From Cecembia calidifontis (GTDB lineage: Bacteria; Bacteroidota; Bacteroidia; Cytophagales; Cyclobacteriaceae): 64,000 nt of DNA. A program made the translations under genes and the position numbers. This document shows positions 33,604-42,240 of the stretch, piece by piece. The stretch is taken from assembly GCF_004216715.1 (NCBI RefSeq), contig NZ_SGXG01000001.1, positions 868,001 to 932,000 of the forward strand. The letters are read 5' to 3'. Under the pieces are notes generated by a model. The model saw only the letters and a list, made by a program, of their open reading frames with translations. It was not told the origin of the DNA and searched no databases. How positions within the stretch are numbered: position 1 is the stretch's first letter; each line of letters begins with the position of its first letter.

Positions 33604-36036
33604 TTAATCCAACCTGTTTCTTTCTTCAGTGCTTCCGCTTCTATTGGACACCCTGAAGCTTTCTCCTTTGGCAAACTTATACCTGAGGGTGAATCTAACT
33701 CCCTGTGTATTGCGGTATTGTCTGAACTGGGTATCGATATTTTCAAACTGAACATTTGCCCGGATCACCTGACTGGCCAATAAATCTGTTCCATTGACCG
33801 TCAGGGTCAGTTTATCCTTCATCATACTTTTGGTAATTCCCAGATCTACCCATCCAAATCCTTTTATTGTTGCCTGTCCATATTGTGCTGGGCCGATGTA
33901 CATCCCCATCAATTCAGCTCTGAATCCGGCTGGAAGATTGAAATTGTGTTGTGTCCTCAAGGTAAAGGATGTCTGTGATACATCCAACAGTGCATCACCA
34001 ATCAAAGATTTCCAAGCTGAGTTGGTTACCTGAACCATATTGCTGGTATTCCACCAAGGGCGAATTTCAACCGGGATCATGGCCCTGAAATTCCAGGTCT
34101 GCGCCTTGTCCAGGTTGGCGGTATAGGTGGTCGTGGTCCTTGTTTCTTCATCTTGGGTAAATATCTGCTGGAACACATCATTGGTCAGGGAATAGCCCAA
34201 GGTGAACTGATAGGAACCTTTTACCACGTGGTTCATCTCCAGGTTATGGGCGTACTGAGGGCGCAGAAGTGGGTTACCTTCTTCAGTGGTCAGTGGGTCT
34301 ATGTAAAACACAAAGGGATTCAATAACCTATAATTTGGCCTGGTAATCCTTCTGTTGGCATTGTAGATGATCTGATAATCTTTGCTGACCTTTTGCTGAA
34401 CACTTAGGCTTGGGAATAGGTCAATATAATTTTGCTTATTGACTTGATCCAAAGTCACAGAGTTTCCTGTGATATCAGAATATTCAGTTCTCAAACCTGC
34501 CTGGAAACTTATATTTTCAGAAAATTTGCTTTTATAAGAGGCATAAGCGGCCAATACGTTTTCTTCATAAATGAAGTGATTGGAGTTGGGGTCCCTTTGG
34601 AAAGGCTCATCTTCTATGGCTTTACTCAGATCAAGGTTATTGTCAGACTTGACCCAGCTACCTTTCAAGCCACTTTCGAAAATACGGCCTTTACCTAATG
34701 GCCGGATGAAATCCACTTTTGCAGTAAATATGGTATAATCCATTTCATTCATGGTCAGGATAAAATCCCTTGCAGCGAGAGGTTCATCGTCATTTATCCA
34801 ATTCCTATTACTAAGAAGCGAGTTGGAAGAGGAGGCCATCTTGGTAAAATCGATATCCGATGTCAACTTGGTTCCTAAGGAATCCAATACGCCCACATAA
34901 TGGAAATTACCAAAAACTCTCCTGTTTCTAGATGCTCCATCATTAAAGGATCTCAGGAAAAAAACATCCTCCGTTCCGGGATTATTGATATCAGTCAAAG
35001 ACCTGCCGATATTTTCCCCATTGTATTCAGATGCCTGAACCGTTACGCCAACACTGTGATTGGAATTGATTTCATAATCACTTCCTCCGTTAAAGAAAAG
35101 GCTCTTGTTGTATGTAGTTATCTTTCCGTCTTGGTGAAAACTGGAAACCCCCTGCTCCAACTGGAAATTGCGGTTGATGTCCAACTCATTGACAAAGTTG
35201 AATTCATTGTAGTTGAGGCTGGCCTGATTGGTCCATTTTCCTTTTTTGATATTGAGTGAAAGGCCGGCATTTGGACCAAAGATACCATTGTACATACCAC
35301 CGGCACTGATATTACCGAACATGCCATCAATATTGTTCTTTTTCAGCCGGATGTTGATGACTCCTGCTCCACCCTCTGCATCAAATCGGGAAGGCGGATT
35401 GTTGATGATTTCAATGCTTTTGATATTATCTGCAGGAATAGATCTTAAGAACTGGGCAAGATCAGCTGCACTCATGTAAGTTTGTCTGTCATTGATCATC
35501 ACGGTGACCCCTGGTCTTCCGTTAAGATTGATTTGATCATTTTCATCAACATAAACCCCTGGTGATCTTGCAATTACTTCCAATGCCGTATTGCCATCAG
35601 CCAAAACAGAGCCTTCCACATTCACGATGGTTTTATCTGCTTCCACAATGATTTCCGGTCTTGTGGCCCTTACGGTTACTTCAGATAGATTTCCCGCCTC
35701 TTCTTTGATGGTAATCAAACCAAAATCCTTATTAGTGCCCGGCTTGATATCAAATGGTTCGGTCTTGAAGGTTTCGAAACCTATGGAAGAGACCACCAAA
35801 TGAACCTTTGCAGACCTTGCAGATTCGATCAGAAACTTTCCGTCATCACTTGTAACCGCACCGGTCAATAAGGCTCCGGACTCGGTTTCGACCAATGCCA
35901 CATTGGCAAAAGGAAGGAATTCTCCCTTCTCATCAGCCACACGGCCTGTAATCAGGGAAAACTCCTTCGCTGCCAAGTTGCTCATTCCTAAAAAGAAGGC
36001 CAAAAGCGCTACAAATACTTGGGTTGAGATTTTCAT
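33604..36036 (-). CDS. TonB-dependent receptor (outer-membrane beta-barrel family)
   Basis: 810 residues. Signal peptide (about 1-23, LAFFLGMSNLAAKEF region), then a CarboxypepD_reg-like domain (about 25-110, ITGRVADEKGEFLPFANVAL), a plug (VTVRATRPEIIVEADKTIVNVEG to PSRFDAEGGAGVINIRLKKNN, about 117-230), and a large barrel of the OMP_b-brl_3 type (PF14905) ending with aromatic-rich strands. A short tail (about residues 790-810) is charged. Receptors of this type often lack an assigned ligand, and none is suggested here. No SusD-like partner is adjacent. The promoter region contains a 19-bp palindrome (36110-36128). Confidence 0.9.
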   Translation of the reverse strand: MKISTQVFVALLAFFLGMSNLAAKEFSLITGRVADEKGEFLPFANVALVETESGALLTGAVTSDDGKFLIESARSAKVHLVVSSIGFETFKTEPFDIKPGTNKDFGLITIKEEAGNLSEVTVRATRPEIIVEADKTIVNVEGSVLADGNTALEVIARSPGVYVDENDQINLNGRPGVTVMINDRQTYMSAADLAQFLRSIPADNIKSIEIINNPPSRFDAEGGAGVINIRLKKNNIDGMFGNISAGGMYNGIFGPNAGLSLNIKKGKWTNQASLNYNEFNFVNELDINRNFQLEQGVSSFHQDGKITTYNKSLFFNGGSDYEINSNHSVGVTVQASEYNGENIGRSLTDINNPGTEDVFFLRSFNDGASRNRRVFGNFHYVGVLDSLGTKLTSDIDFTKMASSSNSLLSNRNWINDDEPLAARDFILTMNEMDYTIFTAKVDFIRPLGKGRIFESGLKGSWVKSDNNLDLSKAIEDEPFQRDPNSNHFIYEENVLAAYASYKSKFSENISFQAGLRTEYSDITGNSVTLDQVNKQNYIDLFPSLSVQQKVSKDYQIIYNANRRITRPNYRLLNPFVFYIDPLTTEEGNPLLRPQYAHNLEMNHVVKGSYQFTLGYSLTNDVFQQIFTQDEETRTTTTYTANLDKAQTWNFRAMIPVEIRPWWNTSNMVQVTNSAWKSLIGDALLDVSQTSFTLRTQHNFNLPAGFRAELMGMYIGPAQYGQATIKGFGWVDLGITKSMMKDKLTLTVNGTDLLASQVIRANVQFENIDTQFRQYRNTQGVRFTLRYKFAKGESFRVSNRSGSTEERNRLD

Positions 36037-36109
36037 AAAATAGTTGGTTTAGTGTTCATCGTACTATGCCAAGTCACATGAAAATCTAGTGCCATTTCAA
36101 AAAAGCAGT

Positions 36110-36128
36110 TGTAAATCATTGATTTACA
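36110..36128. promoter_or_regulatory. 19-bp perfect palindrome upstream of the TonB receptor gene
   Basis: TGTAAATCATTGATTTACA: 9-bp arms around a single central base, flanked by A6 on one side and T6 on the other, 74-92 bases upstream of the receptor ATG. It could be an operator (an even palindrome with an odd centre) or a transcribed hairpin. I cannot distinguish the two. Confidence 0.5.
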
Positions 36129-36205
36129 GCGTTTTTTGAATTTAAAAAAATCACAGGTGTATCATTAGCGAACACTTGAACCGTTCGGTAAGGGTACAAA
36201 AAAAG

Positions 36206-36231
36206 AAGCCTTGGGGTCTTCCCCAAGGCTT
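36206..36231 (-). terminator. Intrinsic terminator of the superoxide dismutase gene
   Basis: Perfect 11-bp stem (AAGCCTTGGGG / CCCCAAGGCTT) with a 4-base loop, followed on the minus strand by TCTTTTTTTG. It lies 29 bases beyond the sod stop. Confidence 0.92.
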
Positions 36232-36259
36232 GTATCAATCAACTAACAACATCTATTTA

Positions 36260-36862
36260 TTATTTTGCGGCAGCGTATCTCCTGCTGACTTCATCCCAGT
36301 TGACCAGGTTCCAGAAAGCACTGATGTAGTCAGGTCTTCTGTTTTGATAATGCAGGTAGTAAGCATGCTCCCATACGTCAAGACCCAAAATTGGTGTTCC
36401 TTTTATTTCAGCCACATCCATCAGTGGGTTATCTTGATTAGGGGTAGAGCTAATTGTAAGGCCATTGGCAGTAACCGTCAACCAAGCCCATCCTGAACCG
36501 AATCTTGTGGCAGCTGCTTTGCTGAACTCCTCCTTAAAAGCTTCAAAAGAACCGAATTTTTCATTGATCGCATCCGCCAATTCGCCTTGAGGAGTACCTC
36601 CTCCTTTTGGAGAAAGGATGGTCCAGAACAAGTTGTGATTGTAGTGACCGCCACCGTTGTTTCTTACAGCAGTATTGGAACCGGCAACTAGCATCAACTC
36701 CTCCAAGCTTTTGTTTTCCAAATCTGTACCAGCAATGGCATTGTTCAGATTGGTAACATAGGCATTGTGGTGTTTTCCATGGTGAATTTCCATCGTGCGC
36801 GCATCAATGTATGGTTCCAGCGCATTAAAATCATAAGGTAGTTTTGGTAGTTCAAAAGCCAT
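36260..36862 (-). CDS. sodA: Superoxide dismutase (Fe/Mn family, Mn-like residues)
   Basis: Converts superoxide to hydrogen peroxide and oxygen; cytosolic, no signal peptide. 200 residues, standard length. Metal ligands are His27, His76, Asp162 and His166 (in MEIHHGKHH, GGHYNHNLFW and LDVWEHAYYLHY). GGHYNH together with Gln143 in PNQDNPL is the Mn-type pattern, although Bacteroidota enzymes are often cambialistic, so metal choice is not certain. Monocistronic, with its own terminator at 36206-36231. Confidence 0.94.
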   Translation of the reverse strand: MAFELPKLPYDFNALEPYIDARTMEIHHGKHHNAYVTNLNNAIAGTDLENKSLEELMLVAGSNTAVRNNGGGHYNHNLFWTILSPKGGGTPQGELADAINEKFGSFEAFKEEFSKAAATRFGSGWAWLTVTANGLTISSTPNQDNPLMDVAEIKGTPILGLDVWEHAYYLHYQNRRPDYISAFWNLVNWDEVSRRYAAAK

Positions 36863-36970
36863 TTTTATCTCTTGTGTTTATGGTGAAACATTAAAATTAA
36901 AAATCCATCAGGATTTATAGTTATTAAACCAAATTAATGGAAAAATAGTTCTCCAATGCCCAAAAAGGAT

Positions 36971-37414
36971 TCATTTTCTCAATTTTTGAAAGAACGCATC
37001 CAGTAATTCTTTTGATTCTTTCCCCATCAACCCTTTGGTTACCTTGGTTTTAGGATGCAATATCCTTTCCTGAATGAGCGAAAACCCTCTCTTGGGATCC
37101 GATGCACCATAATGAAGTTCTCCTAATTGGGACCAGAAACTTGCTCCTGCGCACATCACACAGGGTTCAAGGGTAACGTACAGTTTGCATTCTGGAAGGT
37201 ATTTAGCGCCAAGTGCATTTGCTGCTGCAGTTATGGCAATCATTTCGGCATGTGCAGTGACATCTGTGAGTTTTTCTGTTTGATTGTATGCCCTGGCTAT
37301 GATTTTGTTCCTGCAGACAATAACAGCACCCACGGGTATTTCATCTTCTTCAAAAGCAATTTTAGCCTGCTTGAAGGCCTCGTTCATGAAGTAGGCATCT
37401 GAGAAGAGTTCCAT
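36971..37414 (-). CDS. tadA: tRNA-specific adenosine deaminase TadA
   Basis: Deaminates A34 of tRNA-Arg(ACG) to inosine in the family. 147 residues from the ATG at 37414 (MELFSDAYFMNEAF); a start 27 bases upstream would add nine residues without family resemblance. Zinc deaminase motifs: HAEMIAI (His ligand and catalytic Glu) and PCVMCAGA (two Cys ligands), with ARAYNQTEKLTDVTAHAE typical of TadA. A purine-rich repeat lies directly upstream (37443-37515). Confidence 0.92.
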   Translation of the reverse strand: MELFSDAYFMNEAFKQAKIAFEEDEIPVGAVIVCRNKIIARAYNQTEKLTDVTAHAEMIAITAAANALGAKYLPECKLYVTLEPCVMCAGASFWSQLGELHYGASDPKRGFSLIQERILHPKTKVTKGLMGKESKELLDAFFQKLRK

Positions 37415-37442
37415 GGAAAGTATTTTGTTCAAAAATAGCAAA

Positions 37443-37515
37443 AAAGGAGACGCAAGAGACGAGAAGCTAGAGATTAGACTGGATTAGACAGAAGAAACAA
37501 TAAACAAGACAGTTT
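37443..37515. repeat. Purine-rich low-complexity intergenic element, copy 1
   Basis: About 70 bases of A/G-rich sequence made of short words such as AGAGACGAGAAGCTAG, AGAGATTAG and GAAGAAACAA. A second stretch built from the same words lies at 60076-60165. Both are intergenic. Not coding in either direction. Confidence 0.5.
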
Positions 37516-37567
37516 TGAAGGATCTATTTGAAGGTAGAAGCCGGAAGGCAAATTTCGGAAAATAAAA

Positions 37568-37592
37568 ACCCCATGCTTTAGAGGCACGGGGT
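37568..37592 (-). terminator. Intrinsic terminator of the PiT-like gene
   Basis: On the minus strand a 10-bp stem with one G-U pair (ACCCCGTGCC / GCATGGGGT) followed by TTTTTATTTT, 13 bases past the stop codon. Confidence 0.85.
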
Positions 37593-37604
37593 AGCATTTA
37601 TGTT

Positions 37605-38735
37605 TTACCTGAACAAATCCAGAATTTCATTTCTTACCCCCTCATTGATGATCAATGCGAGAATAAGAGATACGATCAGACCAATAGTTGCTTTAAAGAT
37701 GTCTTTTCTTGCCAAGGTATAGGCCCTATAAATTTTTGCTCTCCTCTTGCTGAGTTTTTTGGACTTGGACAAGGCAATGGCCAATTCCCTACCGCCCAAC
37801 AAACCGATAAATACCCAAGTGGTACTCATTGGAACATTGTTGAGCATTTTGAAATAGAACAGGATAATAGCATACACAAAGTCCACCAAAGTCGCTGCAC
37901 GGACATCGGTGACTTTCGTTTTTTCATTGACAATGCCCTGAATTCTATCTCCTTTGAGGTAAAATAAGAAACCCAAACCAAGGAAAATAAATCCTGTATA
38001 GCCGACAAATTCCCATGTATTGAGCTGTCTGGGCAAGAACACTGCTATGTTAGCGGCATCCTGCATGATCCATACAGCCCATAGTGTACCGGAGGTAATC
38101 CACTGCAATACAAACCAGTAAGGTTTAGCTTCTCCTTTTAAAAAGTCTTTTACAAATTTTTCGATTAAGAACCAAACAAGGATCGCTATGACAAAAGCCA
38201 GGAGGTATCCCATGAAGCTTTTTTTCATCACATCCAGAATTGTCCCGGCTTTGTAAGTAAATACATTCAACAAGAGAAAAGTGGTTGATACCGGCATCCG
38301 CAACCGCGTCATCACCAAAAGTACGATAGGCGCTGCCAGTTGAAGAAATACCAGACTCTCCGGTGCTTTATCCAAGCCGGGGACCTGAAGCCTCTGATAA
38401 CTGACATCTCCCTGATAGGTAAACCAGCTGAAGGTAACTGTTGCCACGAATATCAAACCCATAAACAACCAAAGCCAATACCATTTTCTTTCCTGATTGG
38501 AAGCGATGAATGTGCCTATGGTCTGAATACTGTCATTGGCAATGGCAGAGTATGCGGCCAAAGCAAAACCAAACCACATCGCCAAGTAGGTATAAGGGGT
38601 AATGATTCCTGCTATAGAAATCAAAATACAGATTACAACTAAGAAAGTTTTTTCTTTTTTGGTAAAATCAAAAAGTGAATAGGCAACTTTGGACAGTGCG
38701 TCCTGATTGATGTTTTGGTCTTTAAGTTTGGCCAT
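37605..38735 (-). CDS. PiT-like inorganic phosphate transporter family protein
   Basis: Polytopic membrane protein of 376 residues, about 9-10 helices. Two inverted-repeat signatures of the PiT family are recognisable but diverged: IANDSIQTIGTFIAS near residues 64-78 (cf. GANDVANAxG) and MQDAANIAVFLPRQ in the second half, each followed later by a Ser/Thr-rich motif (MPVSTTFLLLNVF and VPMSTTWVFIGLLGGRE). The second repeat has QDAAN for NDxxN. It is shorter than typical PiT permeases, so the transported ion is an inference. Diverges from an Na/Pi-cotransporter gene, which supports phosphate. Confidence 0.75.
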   Translation of the reverse strand: MAKLKDQNINQDALSKVAYSLFDFTKKEKTFLVVICILISIAGIITPYTYLAMWFGFALAAYSAIANDSIQTIGTFIASNQERKWYWLWLFMGLIFVATVTFSWFTYQGDVSYQRLQVPGLDKAPESLVFLQLAAPIVLLVMTRLRMPVSTTFLLLNVFTYKAGTILDVMKKSFMGYLLAFVIAILVWFLIEKFVKDFLKGEAKPYWFVLQWITSGTLWAVWIMQDAANIAVFLPRQLNTWEFVGYTGFIFLGLGFLFYLKGDRIQGIVNEKTKVTDVRAATLVDFVYAIILFYFKMLNNVPMSTTWVFIGLLGGRELAIALSKSKKLSKRRAKIYRAYTLARKDIFKATIGLIVSLILALIINEGVRNEILDLFR

Positions 38736-38768
38736 AAAGGGTGGTAAGTTTCTAAGCTAAAGCCGCTG

Positions 38769-38776
38769 CAAAGTTA
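38769..38776 (-). promoter_or_regulatory. -7 element for the PiT-like gene
   Basis: Minus strand TAACTTTG (TAnnTTTG), 33 bases upstream of the ATG. No good -33 TTTG at the usual distance; the palindrome at 38800-38814 occupies that neighbourhood. Confidence 0.5.
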
Positions 38777-39034
38777 AAGAAGATTATCCCGATTTGATGT
38801 TAACAAATTGTTAATTAGAGCCTAAACTGTCCCTTTTCTTATAAATTTGAATGAAAAGGGCTTCAATATGCTCTAAACACAGTTCAAATTTAGGCAAAAA
38901 AGTGCAATTTTTTATCCATAGAACTTTAAGGAAAGCTCATAGGATAAGTCCATGTGATTATTATTAACAAAATCTTCACATCATGGAGCCATTAAATAAA
39001 TTCCTGTACATTTATTTTGCACTTTGATAAACAG

Positions 39035-39054
39035 ATCCCCCAATTTCCGGGGAT
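39035..39054 (+). promoter_or_regulatory. Hairpin in front of the Na/Pi-cotransporter start codon
   Basis: ATCCCC / GGGGAT 6-bp stem with an 8-base loop, ending 9 bases before the ATG at 39064, where it would cover the ribosome landing site. A translational control role is inference. Confidence 0.35.
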
Positions 39055-39063
39055 TTTCCATAA

Positions 39064-40233
39064 ATGAGCAGCATAAATTTAGACCCAAAAGGTTCAAACC
39101 GCTTAGTTTCAGTTTTAATTACAGTTTTGGGGCTGTTGCTCTTCATGTTCTCCATTGATTTGTTGACGGTGAGCATGATCCGCCTCAACAGTGATTTCGC
39201 CTCCTCTCTTTTCCTTGCTACCAACAATCCATTTGTGGGCCTTTTTGTAGGTCTCCTGATGACAGCCCTGATCCAAAGCAGTTCTACAGTTACAGCCATG
39301 ATAGTTGCAGTAGTGGCATCAGGCTCGTTGACGCTGGGGCAGGCGGTTCCTCTGGTCATGGGAGCAAATATCGGCACCACCATCACCAGTACTTTGGTAG
39401 CTTTTTCCTTTATCATGAAGAGAAATATCTTCAAAAAGGCCTTAGCTGCAGGAGTGCTGCATGATATATTCAATATCCTGACGGTTCTGATCCTTTTTCC
39501 TTTGGAAGTATATTTTGGATTCCTCAGCAACGCAGCTTCCTACATCACTGCCACATTTTTTAACTTGGGTGAAGATTTTAATGTCGATTACCAATACAAT
39601 GTATTGTTCACCAGACCGGTGACATTATGGCTTGCTAACCTTTTGGATCAACCGGTGCTTCTTCTTCTTTTGGCAGTCATCCTGGTATTTACCTCAATCA
39701 AGTTGTTGTCCAAATTTGTGCTGAAGTCTTTCATGTCCACCAACCTGAACAAAATCAACAAGCACATTTTCCAAAAACCTTTCTTTTCTTTTTTGTATGG
39801 AGCTTTTTTCACGGCAGCCGTACAATCCAGTACCGTTACCACATCCATCATTGTACCTGCTGTTGCCAACAGAAAAGTCTCCCTTGTTAAAGCATTTCCG
39901 TTTATAATTGGGGCAAATATTGGAACTACGATAACTGCTGCAATAGCTGCTATTTATAAGACTGACGCTGCCATTAGCTTAGCGGTTGTCCATTTCCTGT
40001 TTAATCTTATTGGCGCATTGCTTTTTATGCCCTTCCCTTCCGTAAGAAATATTCCCGTAAAAATTGCCACATTCTTGGGCAATGAGTCGACCAAAACTCG
40101 CTTTGTGGGGTTTGCCTACATCCTGTTGACTTTTTTCATTATCCCTTTCTTACTGATTTATTTCAATAAAAATGAGGACATACGGGAAATGGGACATGCG
40201 GACAGGTATCACAAAACTGAAATCCAAAAATAA
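39064..40233 (+). CDS. Na/Pi-cotransporter family protein (NptA-like)
   Basis: Sodium-dependent phosphate transporter family (PF02690), 389 residues. It carries the characteristic duplicated motif: TALIQSSSTVTAMIV (QSSS at 71-74) with VPLVMGANIGTTITST, and TAAVQSSTVTTSIIV with FPFIIGANIGTTITAA in the second half. About 8-9 hydrophobic segments. The C-terminus ends soon after the last helix, so it lacks the PhoU-like domain found in longer members. Diverges from the PiT-like gene and ends 8 bases before the convergent deoC. Confidence 0.9.
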   Translation: MSSINLDPKGSNRLVSVLITVLGLLLFMFSIDLLTVSMIRLNSDFASSLFLATNNPFVGLFVGLLMTALIQSSSTVTAMIVAVVASGSLTLGQAVPLVMGANIGTTITSTLVAFSFIMKRNIFKKALAAGVLHDIFNILTVLILFPLEVYFGFLSNAASYITATFFNLGEDFNVDYQYNVLFTRPVTLWLANLLDQPVLLLLLAVILVFTSIKLLSKFVLKSFMSTNLNKINKHIFQKPFFSFLYGAFFTAAVQSSTVTTSIIVPAVANRKVSLVKAFPFIIGANIGTTITAAIAAIYKTDAAISLAVVHFLFNLIGALLFMPFPSVRNIPVKIATFLGNESTKTRFVGFAYILLTFFIIPFLLIYFNKNEDIREMGHADRYHKTEIQK

Positions 40234-40254
40234 AGGGAGGTTTAATCCTCCCTT
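40233..40254. terminator. Hairpin between convergent nptA-like and deoC genes
   Basis: Perfect 8-bp stem (AAGGGAGG / CCTCCCTT) with a 6-base loop, starting at the stop codon of the plus-strand gene and overlapping the last codons of deoC. It lacks a strong U tract, so efficiency is uncertain. Confidence 0.45.
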
Positions 40255-40904
40255 GATGCCTCCACAATCTGAACTCCGGAGCTGGTACCTATCCTATCGG
40301 CCCCGGCCTGAATCATCTTCACTGCCTGTTCATAGGTTTTGATTCCACCACTGGCTTTGATGCCTACACTGCTGGGCAGATTTTCCCGCATCAATTTGAT
40401 GTGTCTTTCCTTGGCGCCTTCTGGAGCAAATCCCGTTGAGGTCTTTACAAAGTCTACTCCTGCTTCGGCACATAGCTTACATGCCTTGATAATTTCCTCT
40501 TCACTGAGGTAGGCTGTTTCAATGATCACTTTTAAGATGCGCTCATGGTCATGACATACCTTTGCCAATCTGGCCAATTCAATTTTTGGCCAGTTCATCC
40601 CTGCCTTAAATGCGGTAATGGACCAAACAACGTCGATCTCATCAGCCCCATCCTTGATGGCTTGCTCGGTTTCAAAAACTTTGGTTTCGGTCATATTATA
40701 CCCCAAAGGAAAACCCACTACCGTTACCAGCTGGATAGGAGCATCCCCGATTTCCCGCTTGGCCTTTTTCACCCAGAAAGGAGGTACGCAGATCCCTACA
40801 AAACCATATTTTTTGGCATCCATAACCAATCCTTCAATATCGGAATCCACCGTCTGTGGCTTTAAAATGGTTTGCTCAATATATCTTTCAATGTTCTTCA
40901 TCAT
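40242..40904 (-). CDS. deoC: Deoxyribose-phosphate aldolase
   Basis: Class I aldolase cleaving 2-deoxyribose 5-phosphate to glyceraldehyde 3-phosphate and acetaldehyde; cytosolic. 220 residues. Schiff-base Lys154 lies in VDFVKTSTGFAPEGA, with Lys183 in GIKASGGIKTYEQA and Asp91 in DEIDVV, matching the E. coli catalytic set. Strong match along the full length. Its start overlaps the stop of the upstream oxidoreductase gene by 4 bases (ATGA), so translation is coupled, although the two activities have no obvious metabolic link. Confidence 0.95.
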   Translation of the reverse strand: MMKNIERYIEQTILKPQTVDSDIEGLVMDAKKYGFVGICVPPFWVKKAKREIGDAPIQLVTVVGFPLGYNMTETKVFETEQAIKDGADEIDVVWSITAFKAGMNWPKIELARLAKVCHDHERILKVIIETAYLSEEEIIKACKLCAEAGVDFVKTSTGFAPEGAKERHIKLMRENLPSSVGIKASGGIKTYEQAVKMIQAGADRIGTSSGVQIVEASRED

Positions 40905-42112
40905 TCGACAATTTCATTCACATAATCCTTCAAATACATAAACTCCAAAGTTAAATCTCCCTCTTTGGCGATGGTAGCCTTATCTAAAATTTTTGAACTG
41001 GGCTTCAATAACTCTGGAATCAGGTTTTCAATCAATTGTTGCCCAAATTCTTCAGACGCATTTCTGGGAAGCTCGGTTGGCAGGTTATCTATTGCCATAA
41101 CAGAGATACTGTTCTGCTTGCCAAATGCCGGCAATATTTCGAAACTATCTCTGTCTATATCATAAACCGGATCCGAAATAGTGGATGCCTTGACCGTAGT
41201 AGGGACAGAACCATGAATATCACAGGTGATGTCTGCAATCACGGATATATTGAAATCTTCTGAGCTAATATCTTCCAATTCAAATAACCTGGGTGCACGG
41301 CTATCCCAATAAGCTGCCGCCATCAGGATATCACTGACTTCGGCATATTTCAAAAAGTGACTTTCATACTTTTGAGGATCTGCATAGAACTCCTCCTTAT
41401 CAAAACCTCCGTCTGTTTTTCTCCTATTGAAATCAGCGGAAGACAGAACGGTAAAAACAGCCTCATCGTAATATTGATGGAGAAATTCCTTTGGGGCCAC
41501 CTGTTTGATTCCGACCGTATGCAGAACTTCCAGGACCCCTTTGCCTACCCTTCCTGTTCCTGTAACCACAATTTTGATGGGGGGAAGCTGCACTTTTTTA
41601 AGTTCTAGGTCCATCTCAGACCTATCAAAACATTCAAAGGCCCTTTTGAGATCAAATAGACCGGTCTTTTTCCCATAGGTCCAAAGCCCATTATAAGCCC
41701 CAACTATTCCGGCCCACCGGCCAAAAGCCACGGTACGTTCTCCCTTCTCATTTTTTAAGACTTCATAATCTATAAGCTTGATGTTCTTTTTAAGAACTGC
41801 CTGCAATAGCTTCCGATTATAAACTTGTTTTTTGATGGTATGGGAGAAAAAAATATAGGTCTTGTTTGGAATGAGTTGGTCTATGGGTACTTCTTTGATC
41901 CCCATGAGCACATCGCAATCTGACAAATCGCTATCCACTTGGATATCCAATTCTACAAATTCATCATCAGAAAAACAGCGAATAGGACTCGGTTCAACCT
42001 TGAATTCCAAGTCATTAGGGTAAAGGTCCAAAAGTTTCCTGACCTGCTTTGGAGTAAAAGGCACTCTTTTATCGGGGGGAATTTTTCCCTCTCTGATCAA
42101 TCCAATTTTCAT
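40901..42112 (-). CDS. Saccharopine/alanine-dehydrogenase-like NAD(P)-dependent oxidoreductase
   Basis: 403 residues. The N-terminal domain (MKIGLIREGKIPPDKRVPFTP, then DVLMGIKEVP, about 1-140) is the alanine dehydrogenase/transhydrogenase N-terminal fold. The middle carries a Rossmann motif VTGTGRVGKGVLEVL (about residues 180-195), and ADITCDIHGSVPTT with the downstream DNLPTELPRNASEEFG are typical of lysine-forming saccharopine dehydrogenase (LYS1-type) proteins. Bacterial relatives are often annotated as such without proof of substrate. Coupled by overlap to deoC. Specific reaction uncertain. Confidence 0.82.
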   Translation of the reverse strand: MKIGLIREGKIPPDKRVPFTPKQVRKLLDLYPNDLEFKVEPSPIRCFSDDEFVELDIQVDSDLSDCDVLMGIKEVPIDQLIPNKTYIFFSHTIKKQVYNRKLLQAVLKKNIKLIDYEVLKNEKGERTVAFGRWAGIVGAYNGLWTYGKKTGLFDLKRAFECFDRSEMDLELKKVQLPPIKIVVTGTGRVGKGVLEVLHTVGIKQVAPKEFLHQYYDEAVFTVLSSADFNRRKTDGGFDKEEFYADPQKYESHFLKYAEVSDILMAAAYWDSRAPRLFELEDISSEDFNISVIADITCDIHGSVPTTVKASTISDPVYDIDRDSFEILPAFGKQNSISVMAIDNLPTELPRNASEEFGQQLIENLIPELLKPSSKILDKATIAKEGDLTLEFMYLKDYVNEIVE

Positions 42113-42240
42113 TATCCTGGGTTTAGCATGTCAAATTAGAAAAAGACTGGCAATCAAAAAACTCCTTGGCATAAAAGTAATACTTAATGAACTAACTTAT
42201 TTATTTTGGTGATTAAATGATGAACCTTTGACAAATTCAG

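Larger units (their letters stand above)
38736..39063. other. Divergent intergenic region between two phosphate-transporter-like genes
   Basis: 328 bases without a gene. It contains a minus-strand -7 element (38769-38776), a 15-bp perfect palindrome TTAACAAATTGTTAA at 38800-38814, a plus-strand TAAATTTG at 38842-38849 (which would leave a ~210-base leader), and a small hairpin at 39035-39054 just before the plus-strand start. Confidence 0.5.
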
